From: an uncultured Alphaproteobacteria bacterium
GTDB taxonomy: Bacteria; Pseudomonadota; Alphaproteobacteria; Rhodobacterales; Rhodobacteraceae
Length of the DNA: 64,000 bases
Assembly (NCBI GenBank): GCA_902586885.1
Contig: CACIJG010000003.1
Coordinates: forward strand, 1 to 64,000
Reading direction: 5' to 3'
Under the pieces are notes generated by a model. The model was not told the origin of the DNA. It did no database searches and saw only the letters and a program-made list of their open reading frames with translations. The translations under genes and the position numbers were made by a program. Shown here one piece after another: positions 8,556 through 17,855 of this stretch (position 1 is the first letter of the stretch; every line of letters starts with the position of its first letter).

Positions 8556-9481
8556 ATCTCTTTATCTCTTTCGGCAGTCCATATTCTTGGGTTATCAATT
8601 CCCTTGGCCTCGTCAAACGCTCTTGAGACATTAAATGGAAGGCAATGCTCATAAATTGCATATTTAGCAAATTTTTTGTCACAAAATTCTCTGCAAGCTT
8701 GCATTGCCTCTTTCAAATCTCCCCCTGAGTGAGCAATTTTTGCTACAGACTCATAAGTGGACTTTACAAATTCTCTGGTCAAAACCAAAGATTCTTGAAT
8801 TTTGTTACCTGTCGTTAACGCATCTCCTCTACCTGGGACGATAGCCTCTGGATTAAACTTTGCAATTTTCTTAAGAGTATTTGGCCAGTCTTTCAAATGA
8901 GCATCGCCACAATAACATGCTGACTTGTACTCCACGATATCACCTGTAAACAAGGTATTAGAGTCTGGTACATGAATTACTATATCTCCAGCCGTATGCG
9001 CCCGCCCAAGAAAATGTAAATCTACTTTTCTTTTTCCCAAAAATAGGGTCATTTGCCTTTGAAAAGTTATCGTTGGCCAGGTTAAACCAGATATTTCCTC
9101 ATGACCTCTAAAAAGACGTGGAAACCGATCAAATTCACTATCCCAATCCTCTTGTCCTCTCTCAACAACCATAGATCTTGTTTTATCACTCATAATTATA
9201 TCTTTTGCGTTATAAGCAGATGCACCCAACACTCTAACCGCATGATAATGAGACAAAACGACATGAGATATTGGCTTATCAGTAACCGTTCTTATTTTTT
9301 CTATAACCTGACGAGCAAGTTTAGGTGTAGCCTGAGCATCGATAACTAACACGCTCTCGTCACCAATTATCACTCCTGAGTTGGGATCCCCTTCTGCTGT
9401 AAAGGCAAATAGATTTTTTCCTACTTCCTCAAAAGATATTTTTTTATCTTCCAGATCACTCTGTGAAGCAAATTTCTTCAT
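8537..9481 (-). CDS. MBL-fold metallo-hydrolase (HYHAVRVLGA-type)
   Basis: A 314-residue metallo-beta-lactamase-fold protein. The first metal motif reads SHYHAVRVLGA: the HxH is kept but the usual following Asp and His of HxHxDH are replaced. HTAGD and FTGDIVE supply later metal ligands. This variant recurs in a known but poorly characterised group linked to aromatic operons. I use ATG 9481 rather than 9499 because a strong GAGGAG lies about ten bases upstream of it. The gene starts within the same operon as fahA, whose stop ends at 9496. Confidence 0.8.
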   Translation of the reverse strand: MKKFASQSDLEDKKISFEEVGKNLFAFTAEGDPNSGVIIGDESVLVIDAQATPKLARQVIEKIRTVTDKPISHVVLSHYHAVRVLGASAYNAKDIIMSDKTRSMVVERGQEDWDSEFDRFPRLFRGHEEISGLTWPTITFQRQMTLFLGKRKVDLHFLGRAHTAGDIVIHVPDSNTLFTGDIVEYKSACYCGDAHLKDWPNTLKKIAKFNPEAIVPGRGDALTTGNKIQESLVLTREFVKSTYESVAKIAHSGGDLKEAMQACREFCDKKFAKYAIYEHCLPFNVSRAFDEAKGIDNPRIWTAERDKEMWNLLQ

Positions 9482-9495
9482 TATTTTTATTCTCC

Positions 9496-10737
9496 TCAAG
9501 GAATAATTTTACCAACACAATCTCCAAATCCAATTGAATAATGCTCGGATTGAGACACTCCACTTAATATAACCGTATCGTTATCTTCTATAAAACTTCT
9601 TTTTTTTCCAGAGGCAAGTTCAACAGGTTCTGCCCCTCCCCAAGAAAGTTCAAGAAAACACCCCCTGCTTCTTTTTTCTATTCCCGAAATTGTTCCTGAA
9701 CCAAGTAAATCACCAACTGACATACCCGATCCTGAAGAGGAGTGATGCAATATCTGCTGTACGGGAGAGTAATATAACTCTTTAGCATTTGTTTTTGCCA
9801 AAGATGTTTCTGTACCATCATCTTCGATCAGTTTTACTGACAAATTAATATCAAAAACATAAGATTTCTCATCTTCAAAATGAGGGAGCAGAGGAATCTC
9901 CCTTTTAGGAGGATTTAACTTAAAATCTTCTAAAGCCTCTGGACTTATTACCCAAGGACTAATTGTTGTTCCAAATGCTTTAGAAAGAAAAGGACCAAGT
10001 GGTTGATACTCCCAAGATTGGATATCCCTCGCAGACCAGTCATTTAATAATACGAAACCAAAGATAAGATCCTCTGATTCTCTATAATCCGAGGTCCTGC
10101 TCCATTCGAGAGGTTTTCCTATTACAGTTCCCAACTCCAGTTCGAAATCTAGTTTCTCTGTTTTTTTATACGCTACTAAACCTGTTTCCTTATCAGGAAT
10201 TTGCCCTCTGGGTCTCTTTATATCTGAACCAGAAATTACTACTGAAGATTTTCTACCATTATAAGCTACTGGGAGACTGTACCAATTTGGAGATAGACCA
10301 GCATCTTCCCCTCTTATAATTTTACTTGCGTTGAGAGCATGGTTTTTACATGAATAAAAGTCCGTGTATTCTCCTATTTCAAATGGCATAGAATGGATGC
10401 AGTCTTCCATAGGTATAATACAGTTTAATGCTATATCCTTCTTAGATGAATTTTCTGACAAAATTTCTTGAATTTGATGTCTTAAAGATTGCCTGACTTT
10501 TTTACCTTTTTCCATAAAAGAATTCAGCAATACTTTGCTAAAACCCAAATCACTAATCAAACCGAGTTCCTCTGCTAGAGAGAGATTAAAAACCTTGTCT
10601 CCTATAGCTGTACAAGAAAATTTTTTTTTCGGTCTCGACTTCTCAGAAAAAACTCCAAAAGGAAGGTTATTTAAGGGAAAATCGGCACTTCTTGAATTAG
10701 CTTCTTCTATAAAAGATTGTATAAGGCTACTGGACAT
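9496..10737 (-). CDS. fahA: Fumarylacetoacetase
   Basis: A 413-residue fumarylacetoacetate hydrolase, close to the usual length (about 420). The N-terminal SH3-like domain contains NNLPFGVFS, and the catalytic C-terminal domain has DWSARDIQSWEYQPLGPF and later metal and substrate residues of the family. It cleaves fumarylacetoacetate to fumarate and acetoacetate, the last step of tyrosine/homogentisate breakdown. It abuts hmgA with a one-base stop-start overlap at 10737, so translation is likely coupled. The intermediate isomerase is not in this operon; the GST-like gene at 46165-46770 could supply it. Confidence 0.93.
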   Translation of the reverse strand: MSSSLIQSFIEEANSRSADFPLNNLPFGVFSEKSRPKKKFSCTAIGDKVFNLSLAEELGLISDLGFSKVLLNSFMEKGKKVRQSLRHQIQEILSENSSKKDIALNCIIPMEDCIHSMPFEIGEYTDFYSCKNHALNASKIIRGEDAGLSPNWYSLPVAYNGRKSSVVISGSDIKRPRGQIPDKETGLVAYKKTEKLDFELELGTVIGKPLEWSRTSDYRESEDLIFGFVLLNDWSARDIQSWEYQPLGPFLSKAFGTTISPWVISPEALEDFKLNPPKREIPLLPHFEDEKSYVFDINLSVKLIEDDGTETSLAKTNAKELYYSPVQQILHHSSSGSGMSVGDLLGSGTISGIEKRSRGCFLELSWGGAEPVELASGKKRSFIEDNDTVILSGVSQSEHYSIGFGDCVGKIIP

Positions 10738-12095
10738 TACCAGTTACCTTCAGGTGTCCCGTTAAACTTCTTTTTTATTTGCTGCCAACAGTCCGCGTAA
10801 TCACTTTGTATTGGTGCTTCATTAACGGCAAACTCAGTTAAATGCTGAGGGAACCGAGATTCAAACATAAAGGACATTGTATTCTTCAGTTTTTGCGGTT
10901 CCAACTGTGTTGTTGACGCTCCCTCAAATGCTTCTGAATCAGGTCCATGGGGCAACATCATGTTATGTAAGCTTATTCCACCAGGTACAAAACCGGTAGG
11001 CTTTGCATCGTATTTACCTTGAATATTGCCCATAAGCTCCGACATAACATTTTTATGATACCAAGGAGGGCGAAAGGTATTTTCTGCTACATTCCATCTG
11101 TCACGAAATAAAATAAAGTCTATATTTGCTGTACCCTCAACTCCTGAAGGAGAAGTTAACACAGTGTATATTGATGGGTCAGGGTGATCAAAAAGAATAG
11201 CACCTATGGGTGAAAATGTATGTAAATCATATTTCCATGGCGCATAATTTCCATGCCACGCTACAATGTCTAAAGGAGAATGATCAAGCTCAGATTTGTG
11301 AAAAGCTCCGCACCATTTAACGGTTATTGAACATTTTTCCTCTATATCTTCAAATCGAGCTTCAGGTGTCTTAAAGTCTCTCGGATTAGCTAAACAATTT
11401 GCACCTATCGGACCCCTGTTAGGAAGAATGAATTTTTGTCCATAATTTTCACAAACAAAGCCTCTACACAAATCGGTAGCAATTTTTGCAGAAAAAACTA
11501 ACCCTCTTGGTATAAGCGCTATATCTCCTGGCAAAATATCCATTACGCCTAACTCTGTATGCAATATTAAGTTTCCTTCCTGCGGAATTATTAAAAGCTC
11601 GCTATCAGCTGAATAAAAGAACTCTTTATCCATCGACTTATCGGCAAGGTATACATGGCTAGCCATTCCTGTTTGCATATTGACATCACCCGTCGTAGTT
11701 ATTGTTCTCATACCGGATATAAATGTATTTCCTTTTTTATCATAAGGGATGGGATCCCACCTGTATTGTCCAAGACTTATGATTTCATCGTTAATACAAG
11801 GTGCAGTTTTCCAATATGGGTAAGATATTTTTTTAAGATTTCCCAAATGTTTAACAGAGGGACGAATTCTATAACACCAGGTTCTTTCATTCCGAGAACG
11901 AGGAGCTGTGAAAGGTGTACCTGATAACTGTTCAGCATACAAGCCATAAGAACATTTTTGTGGACTATTCATACCCTGCGGAAGAGCCCCTGGTAATGCC
12001 TCTGTCTCAAAATCATTACCAAAACCTGGCATATATTTATAATCCATTTTTACCTTGTGGTTTTTATCTTTAGATTTTGAGCTTCCATCTGGCAT
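10737..12095 (-). CDS. hmgA: Homogentisate 1,2-dioxygenase
   Basis: A 452-residue cupin-fold iron dioxygenase that opens the ring of homogentisate to maleylacetoacetate. Recognised by the conserved opening [19 protein letters not shown], the block [14 protein letters not shown], and the iron-site region [13 protein letters not shown]. It is the first gene of the operon. The family normally starts close to the GFGN block, so ATG 12047, with AAGGT upstream, is a good alternative that would remove a lysine-rich 16-residue leader. A TATACT box on the minus strand at 12139-12144 may be its -10. Confidence 0.94.
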   Translation of the reverse strand: MPDGSSKSKDKNHKVKMDYKYMPGFGNDFETEALPGALPQGMNSPQKCSYGLYAEQLSGTPFTAPRSRNERTWCYRIRPSVKHLGNLKKISYPYWKTAPCINDEIISLGQYRWDPIPYDKKGNTFISGMRTITTTGDVNMQTGMASHVYLADKSMDKEFFYSADSELLIIPQEGNLILHTELGVMDILPGDIALIPRGLVFSAKIATDLCRGFVCENYGQKFILPNRGPIGANCLANPRDFKTPEARFEDIEEKCSITVKWCGAFHKSELDHSPLDIVAWHGNYAPWKYDLHTFSPIGAILFDHPDPSIYTVLTSPSGVEGTANIDFILFRDRWNVAENTFRPPWYHKNVMSELMGNIQGKYDAKPTGFVPGGISLHNMMLPHGPDSEAFEGASTTQLEPQKLKNTMSFMFESRFPQHLTEFAVNEAPIQSDYADCWQQIKKKFNGTPEGNW

Positions 12096-12107
12096 ACTTT
12101 AACTCTA

Positions 12108-12136
12108 TTGATTAAGTACAACTAGTTTAATATAAT
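12108..12136 (+). promoter_or_regulatory. Sigma-70-type promoter of the NTF2-like gene
   Basis: TTGATT (12108-12113), a 17-base spacer and TATAAT (12131-12136) form a near-consensus promoter 37 bases before the ATG at 12173. A minus-strand -10-like TATACT for hmgA overlaps just downstream, so the two divergent transcripts probably share control. Confidence 0.6.
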
Positions 12137-12172
12137 CCAGTATAACATATTATTGATAATTCTAAATAAATA

Positions 12173-12589
12173 ATGGCCGACTTACATCCCACTATCGAAG
12201 CATTCCTAAAGGTTGTCCAATCTGGTAAGAAGGAAGATCTTATTCCTTTATTAGCAGATGATGTTTTATTTAAGCCTCCTACCTACTGGAAGGAATGGCC
12301 AGGTAAAGAAATAACCGCTAGGATCCTGTCTCATGTCGCGTTAATATTCAAGGAATTTAAATATCATCGTACTATCGGTGATGGACAATGTTTCTTTTTA
12401 GAATTTCACTGCAAAGTCAATGGTTTGGACGCCGTGGGTGTTGATATCGTAACCCTTGATGATGCAGGTCTAATAAAGCTTTTTGAAGTCGTAATGAGAC
12501 CTCACAAAACTGTTGGAGAATTACGAAAAGAAATGAATATTAGGACCATGCAAGACCCTTTTTTTCAAAAACTAGCCTTTAACAGATAA
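12173..12589 (+). CDS. NTF2-like/SnoaL-fold protein
   Basis: A 138-residue protein with the cone-shaped NTF2-like pattern: an N-terminal helix, a segment with LLADDVLFKPPTYWKEWPG, then beta strands and a conserved RPHKTVGELRKEM tail. Members act as small isomerases, hydrolases or ligand-binding proteins; the activity here cannot be deduced. It is divergent from hmgA, with 77 bases between the start codons and its own promoter. Length is typical. Confidence 0.78.
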   Translation: MADLHPTIEAFLKVVQSGKKEDLIPLLADDVLFKPPTYWKEWPGKEITARILSHVALIFKEFKYHRTIGDGQCFFLEFHCKVNGLDAVGVDIVTLDDAGLIKLFEVVMRPHKTVGELRKEMNIRTMQDPFFQKLAFNR

Positions 12590-12593
12590 TTAG

Positions 12594-12836
12594 CTAGAGA
12601 ACTTTCTTCTTTGCTTCAAACTTAATTTTCTGAGCTAGATGCCCAACTAACACGTTTCTCATAGAAACTGCTCTATCTCTATTAGTAAAAGAATATTCTC
12701 TTAAATCATCTGGACCCAATCTTACAGAAAATACATAAAAAGCACCAGACTTGGTTACAGGCGAAGCAGATCCTTCAGAAATTCTCTCAAGATCAACTTT
12801 TTTTCCTAAATTAGTCTCAACTATTTTATTAACCAT
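12594..12836 (-). CDS. Small basic protein of unknown function
   Basis: An 80-residue protein, lysine-rich at its C-terminus, with a central beta-rich stretch (SGAFYVFSVRLGPDD). I do not recognise it. It converges with the NTF2-like gene (4 bases between the ends) and has a GAGGAGCTG ribosome-binding region upstream, which supports it as real. No signal peptide or membrane helix is seen. Confidence 0.6.
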   Translation of the reverse strand: MVNKIVETNLGKKVDLERISEGSASPVTKSGAFYVFSVRLGPDDLREYSFTNRDRAVSMRNVLVGHLAQKIKFEAKKKVL

Positions 12837-13187
12837 ATTTCAGCTCCTCAGCTCGATATTTATTAATTGATTCTAGCATATATTTATCTAAGGTGAAAAG
12901 GTTTTCGAAAATTATTTTTTTTGAATTCTTGCGCTAATCAATAAGTTAATAAAGGATTTTGAATGGTTGGGGTAGTACCGCGCCCGCAGTCCCCCCACGG
13001 ACGCAGTCGGCCTAATCCAGAGGATGTTCTGAATAAAGGTAATACGACTATATAAAGAAACCAATTAATTACAATGATTATTTTGTGAAAAATCGTTTAA
13101 TTTCAATAACTTACCGTCAACTTAATCTGACATAGTGTCATTTAAATTTGACATCATCATGTCTTAAATAATGAAAAGTCAAGTTTT
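12837..13187. other. Gap with a GC-rich block and two small dyads
   Basis: Bases 12964-13029 are strikingly G+C-rich compared with everything around them. They sit inside a 30-codon ATG frame (12963-13055) whose peptide is Pro/Arg-rich (PRPQSPHGRSRP). It may be a structured RNA, a foreign fragment or the remnant of a gene. Two hairpins follow: TGACA-TAG-TGTCA (13128-13140) and GACAT-CATC-ATGTC (13150-13163), just downstream of the SDR stop; they may act in termination. Confidence 0.45.
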
Positions 13188-13973
13188 TCAGCCTGCTGTA
13201 TAACCCCCATCAGCATACAAAATGTGGCCTGTGTAAAAATCCGAAGCCTTGGAAACCAAAAATAAAAGTGGTCCAGCGAGATCCTCAGGTTCACCCAACC
13301 TTCCTTTTGGTACTCTGGTTAAAAAGCCTTCTCTTACTTTTTTTGCATTTTCATTGTCCTCAAACATCCAAGCAGTCAGAGGTGACCTGAAAACTGTAGG
13401 CGCTATAGCATTTACTGTAATATTAAATTCACCTAACTCACAGCCAAGCGACTTTGTCATTCCGTCAATCGCTGCCTTTGATGAGCAGTATGCCGTATAT
13501 CCAGCTGGATGACCTAACAATCCTCTTGCTGATGAAACTAGAACAATTTTGCCCCCTGTATTTTGTTTCTTCATCGCTGAAGCAACAGCTCTGGAAATCA
13601 ACCAGGACTGAGTAACATTTACATTCATGACAGAAGTAAATATCTTGGGGTCCATTTCGTCAATTTTTGCAACTTTGTTTATACCGGACGCTACCACCAA
13701 AATATCTATTGAACCAAAGTCCTTAATAGTATCACTTACAATATTTTCACAAATTTCCTCATTTTCAGGCCTTTTATTAAAAGAGATCACCTTAGGTCCA
13801 AATTTAGTGCAAATGTTTTTAATTTCGTCTAAAGATTCAATATTACCTCCTGTTAAAGCCAGATTACAACCAGCTCCTGCAAGTGTCTCCGCGGCAACCA
13901 TACCAAATGCTCCCGTTGCTCCCACTACTAAAGCGTTTTTTCTCGATACATCAAATAAGCTTGTTAATTTCAT
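13188..13973 (-). CDS. Short-chain dehydrogenase/reductase
   Basis: A 261-residue classical SDR. The cofactor motif is GATGAFG near residue 18, an unusual form of TGxxxGIG. Active-site residues appear as VSSARG (Ser) and YTAYCSSK (Tyr-x-x-x-Lys). C-terminal SDFYTGHILYADGGYTAG is typical of the family. It oxidises or reduces a hydroxyl/keto group with NAD(P). It is the last gene of the TRAP/sulfatase/dioxygenase operon, 7 bases after the cupin gene. Confidence 0.88.
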   Translation of the reverse strand: MKLTSLFDVSRKNALVVGATGAFGMVAAETLAGAGCNLALTGGNIESLDEIKNICTKFGPKVISFNKRPENEEICENIVSDTIKDFGSIDILVVASGINKVAKIDEMDPKIFTSVMNVNVTQSWLISRAVASAMKKQNTGGKIVLVSSARGLLGHPAGYTAYCSSKAAIDGMTKSLGCELGEFNITVNAIAPTVFRSPLTAWMFEDNENAKKVREGFLTRVPKGRLGEPEDLAGPLLFLVSKASDFYTGHILYADGGYTAG

Positions 13974-13980
13974 ATGATTT

Positions 13981-14328
13981 TCATCCTTCTTTTAGGGGAT
14001 ATGGCATAACTACTATCATTTTTACTATTTCGTTTGTCTTGTTTCGAATTTCACGCATCTCACCACCAGGAATAAAAACTGTATCTCCCTTAACAGCAAT
14101 TTCGCTTTTTCCATCAACTTTTATTGTCAACTCACCTTCTAAGATAAAATAAACCTTTTCAAGCGGTGAAGCGTCAGGTCCTGCGCCACCGCCTGGCAAA
14201 AAATTAGTATGTCCAACCCAGAAGTTTTCTGGCCCAATTTTTTCAAAACCTGCTAGTCTTATCGAATGACATTCTTGATGATTAGGTGCTACATATTGTT
14301 CAGCTTTATTAAATTTCCTTATTTTCAT
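13981..14328 (-). CDS. Cupin-domain protein
   Basis: A 115-residue single-domain cupin. The first motif lies around GGGAGPDASPLEKVYFILEG and the second around KGDTVFIPGGEMREIRN. The first motif lacks the usual two histidines, so metal binding is doubtful. Single-domain cupins in such operons serve as isomerases, dioxygenases or binding proteins. It shares one base with the cyclase gene upstream (14328), indicating coupled translation. Confidence 0.8.
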   Translation of the reverse strand: MKIRKFNKAEQYVAPNHQECHSIRLAGFEKIGPENFWVGHTNFLPGGGAGPDASPLEKVYFILEGELTIKVDGKSEIAVKGDTVFIPGGEMREIRNKTNEIVKMIVVMPYPLKEG

Positions 14329-15167
14329 TAGAAGTCTTCCCCAGCCTCTATCCTATATTGTTGACCTTTATCCATCATAGCTACTAATCGGATTATACAA
14401 CCATCGCCTCTATCCCAATTCCAAGGGAAAAATGCGAAAGTGCATCTTTTACCCGTCACTGAATCAAGGTCTCCACCTACATTTTCAATTCCCAATATAC
14501 CAGCTTTAAAAAGCTTGTTATGAACGGGTTCCCACTCAGGAAATGCATCTTTCCAATCAATTCCACCCGACCATTCTTTATATTCTTCAGCCAAGTGCGG
14601 TAACAGTGGGCCATTTCTTTGAGGGCCTATTGCAGTCGCCAGCGGGTGGTCATTTGCTTGCGTATCATGCCCCACAACTTTAATACCTTTTTCAACTATC
14701 CAATCAGCAGCGGATGAGACAAGCCCTGGACAATATGGAAAATAATCTCCATCCTCATAAAGTTTATGCCATCCAGTGTTGATAATAAGAACGTCATGCT
14801 TTCGGATTGCGTGTCCGCAAGCCTTCTCCAAGTCATCCCCCGTTATTTGTTCCCATTTCTTCTTTGGGATAGAAACTACTAAACCGGTACCAAAAAAATG
14901 AGGTAGAGGAACCTCGTCGATAAATGGGGTTGATTGAACAACGTGAGCAGGAGCGTCGATATGTGTAGTGACATGCATAGTAGTTGTTAGAGTTTGTGAC
15001 AGAACACCAGATTTAGCCATATAATGCATTCTCTCTATTTGAACATCTCGAAAATATGGCCAGTTAGGACATTGATATCCAAATCGGTGAGACAAATTGA
15101 CAAACTCTAGTCCCATCTCATTATTGTTATTTTCTTGAAAATCTATTCCACGAATTTTTACAACCAT
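14328..15167 (-). CDS. Cyclase-family metal-dependent hydrolase (kynurenine formamidase-like fold)
   Basis: A 279-residue PF04199-type protein. The metal-binding motif reads TTHIDAPAHVV, a form of HxGTHxDxPxH with Gly replaced. Further features are VVGHDTQANDHP and a C-terminal DRGDGCIIRLVA. Relatives hydrolyse formamides, lactones or isatin. In this operon it may open a lactone after ring cleavage, which is inference. GAGGTAAT lies upstream of ATG 15167. It begins after a 144-base AT-rich gap from the dioxygenase. Confidence 0.85.
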   Translation of the reverse strand: MVVKIRGIDFQENNNNEMGLEFVNLSHRFGYQCPNWPYFRDVQIERMHYMAKSGVLSQTLTTTMHVTTHIDAPAHVVQSTPFIDEVPLPHFFGTGLVVSIPKKKWEQITGDDLEKACGHAIRKHDVLIINTGWHKLYEDGDYFPYCPGLVSSAADWIVEKGIKVVGHDTQANDHPLATAIGPQRNGPLLPHLAEEYKEWSGGIDWKDAFPEWEPVHNKLFKAGILGIENVGGDLDSVTGKRCTFAFFPWNWDRGDGCIIRLVAMMDKGQQYRIEAGEDF

Positions 15168-15311
15168 TGATATTACCTCTCACTATTTAATTTAATGGTA
15201 GAAGAACTTTTTTTTTATCACCTATTAATTTATGATTCCGCTAATTAATTTATATTATTGAAATGATAATAGAAACCAAATCAGCCAGATTTAAAAAAAA
15301 CCCATAAATTT

Positions 15312-16193
15312 TTAACTTTTTCTCACTAAAATAAAATCATGTTCGCTTATTAAAAAAGGATTTTTAAAATTTAACTCTTCAGCTCTTTCTGGGTCATTAA
15401 TTTTTTGATATTCACACAATAAACTAGCCTTAACGCCAAAAACAGCATCAGACTCTATATACGGATCTTTAGGGTCAAAAATGTGTGTTACTAGAGTTTC
15501 AAAACCATCTGCGGATAAGATGTAATGGAGATGAGCAGGTCGCCATGCATGCCTACCCAAAGCTCTTGTAAGGTCTCCGACGGGTCCGTCATCAGGAATA
15601 GAATAATGAACTGGTTTTACTGCTCTAAACCAGTATTTCCCATCTTCTCCAGTTCTAAATACACCTCGTAGGTTAAAATCTGGTTGTATTCCTTTCTGCT
15701 GCACATCATAGAAACCATCATCATTTGCTTGCCAAACGTCTATTTTAGCATCTTTTATAGGAGTACCCTCAGTGTCTAAAACCCTTCCCTTAACTAATAC
15801 CTGAGATCCCTTCTGATCTAAACATATATTCTCTCCCATCTCCCTTTCAGGAGCATCTGCCAAATGAAAGGGCCCTAACACTGTAGATTCGGAGGCGCCT
15901 TCTGGTTTCCGATTATTAATCGCGTCCACCAACATGGAAACCCCCATAACGTCTGACAAAAGAATATATTCCTGACGCCAATCATCGGACTTGTGACCGA
16001 CTGCAGTTAAAAATTTTATAGCCTCCATCCACTCATCTTGAGTAGGCTCTATTTCTTTCACAGCTTCGTGTATTTTTTCTATCATGACGTCCATTATTTT
16101 TTTTAAACGCGGATTATCACAATCTTTGTGTCTGCTCTTTACAGTTTCAATTGAATTCTCCTCCGTAAAAAAACCTATATTTGGTTGTTTCAT
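15312..16193 (-). CDS. Intradiol ring-cleavage dioxygenase (catechol/hydroxyquinol 1,2-dioxygenase-like)
   Basis: A 293-residue non-heme Fe(III) dioxygenase. The four expected iron ligands are present at near-standard spacing: Y162, Y197 (in HYSIPDDGPVG), H221 and H223 (in RPAHLHYIL). An N-terminal helical dimer domain (about 15-105) precedes the catalytic beta-sandwich. It cleaves a catechol-type ring between its two hydroxyls. Catechol versus hydroxyquinol cannot be decided from sequence alone; the length suits either. It lies 36 bases after the sulfatase gene in the same operon. Confidence 0.92.
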   Translation of the reverse strand: MKQPNIGFFTEENSIETVKSRHKDCDNPRLKKIMDVMIEKIHEAVKEIEPTQDEWMEAIKFLTAVGHKSDDWRQEYILLSDVMGVSMLVDAINNRKPEGASESTVLGPFHLADAPEREMGENICLDQKGSQVLVKGRVLDTEGTPIKDAKIDVWQANDDGFYDVQQKGIQPDFNLRGVFRTGEDGKYWFRAVKPVHYSIPDDGPVGDLTRALGRHAWRPAHLHYILSADGFETLVTHIFDPKDPYIESDAVFGVKASLLCEYQKINDPERAEELNFKNPFLISEHDFILVRKS

Positions 16194-16229
16194 ATCTTTA
16201 CTCCATACCCGTCATTTAATTTAAAAAGT

Positions 16230-17852
16230 TCATTTTGTCTCATTTTCACCAAAAAGAATTTGGCGCTCTTCTTCATCCCACACCCCAATAATTACTCCGG
16301 GAGGCTCTTTACCCGTTCTCTTTTCAATTTCCTCACGCGTAATAGTTGTCCTTGAATGATGTTTTCTTGCCCATTCAAACAGTGCGTCATACAATCGCTT
16401 TTTTACTTCTTTATGGTTCTCTTCATCACTTTCACCTAAATCGTCCAACTCATCTGGGTCAGTATCCAAATCAAAGAGCATTGGTCGGAAGCCTTCAGCA
16501 AAAATATATTTCCAACGTTTATCTCTTATCATGAATAATTGAGCCTTATCCGGTTCGTTACCAATTAAATGCCTTGCCTGCCTAGTTGAATAATCATATT
16601 CAGAAATAGCATATTCACGCCAGATTTTTGGACCATCCTTCTGATGCAAAATTTCTTTAAGTCCTCTCCCCTCGAGGATGTAGGGCTTTTCTTTAATATT
16701 AAAAAAATCTAAGAAAGTAGGAGCTAAATCAATACATTCAACAAGATGATCACTTTCTATTCCTTGCGTAGATTTTGCTTCTTTTCTTGGATCATAAATT
16801 ATTAGTGGAACTTTGACTGACTGGTCATGAAAAAGGTCTTTTTCGCCCATCCAATGATCTCCAAGGTAATCACCATGATCAGAGGTAAAGACAATCATTG
16901 TATTATCAAAAAGCTTTGCTTTCTTCATCCAATCAAATAAAATACCTATTTGATCATCAATCTGTTTAATCAAACCCATGTAAGCAGGTATCACTCTCTC
17001 TCTAACATCGTCTCTCGCAAATGTTTGACAAATTCTTGACCTCATGTAAGCGCTATATACTGGATGATTGGTTTGTTTTTCCTGCTCACTTCTAACAGCA
17101 GGTATTATGTGCTCTTTAGAGTACATGTTGTGATACGGAGGAGGTACTATGTATGGCCAATGAGGCTTTATATATGATAAGTGACATAGCCAAGACTGGT
17201 CTCCTGCTTCCTGCATAAAATCAATCGCTCTCTGCGTCATGTAAGGGGTCTCAGACAACTCTTCCTCAATATCTGCTGGTAAATTTGAATTTTTAAGCAA
17301 CCATCCAGACAACCTTTCTCCATCTTCGTTTAAACCTGAATTAGCGTGATCATCCCAGGGATTTTCGACGTTATAACCCTTTCCTCTCAGATAATCATTA
17401 TATGGGGGGTTAGGATCATAAGGGCTTTTGGGATGCAAGCCATCGTCACGTTCAAAAGGCTCAAAACCACATTCGGAAAGATGAATCCCAATGGTAGAAT
17501 TTTCTTCAATTCCAAGCCATTTCATTCCCTCGGTATCAGGCTTCATATGCGTCTTGCCAACTATTACCGCTCTTACATTTTCTGCTCGCAAATGATCGCC
17601 AATTGTTCTTTCTCCTACTTTTAAGGGAAATCCATTCCACGTAGAACCATGTGACCTACAATACCTTCCTGTATAGGTACTCATTCTAGAAGGACCACAA
17701 AAAGGAGATTGAACATACGCATTATTGAACTTAACACCTATAGATGCGAGCCAATCTATATTAGGAGTTTTTAAATGAGGATGTCCATAGCAAGATAAGT
17801 AATCCCATCTAAGTTGATCAGCCATTATGAATAAAACATTTCTATTTTTCAT
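16230..17852 (-). CDS. Type I sulfatase (formylglycine-dependent)
   Basis: A 540-residue alkaline-phosphatase-fold sulfatase. The signature CGPSR (C52) is the C-x-P-S-R motif whose Cys is converted to formylglycine. Metal residues appear as MADQLRWD (D12) and FTSDHGDYLGDH. The DQLRWD opening is typical of the choline-sulfatase/phosphonate monoester hydrolase group. No signal peptide is present, so it probably works in the cytoplasm on an imported sulfate ester. It lies 3 bases after dctM, linking it to the TRAP transporter. Confidence 0.9.
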   Translation of the reverse strand: MKNRNVLFIMADQLRWDYLSCYGHPHLKTPNIDWLASIGVKFNNAYVQSPFCGPSRMSTYTGRYCRSHGSTWNGFPLKVGERTIGDHLRAENVRAVIVGKTHMKPDTEGMKWLGIEENSTIGIHLSECGFEPFERDDGLHPKSPYDPNPPYNDYLRGKGYNVENPWDDHANSGLNEDGERLSGWLLKNSNLPADIEEELSETPYMTQRAIDFMQEAGDQSWLCHLSYIKPHWPYIVPPPYHNMYSKEHIIPAVRSEQEKQTNHPVYSAYMRSRICQTFARDDVRERVIPAYMGLIKQIDDQIGILFDWMKKAKLFDNTMIVFTSDHGDYLGDHWMGEKDLFHDQSVKVPLIIYDPRKEAKSTQGIESDHLVECIDLAPTFLDFFNIKEKPYILEGRGLKEILHQKDGPKIWREYAISEYDYSTRQARHLIGNEPDKAQLFMIRDKRWKYIFAEGFRPMLFDLDTDPDELDDLGESDEENHKEVKKRLYDALFEWARKHHSRTTITREEIEKRTGKEPPGVIIGVWDEEERQILFGENETK

Positions 17853-17855
17853 TTT

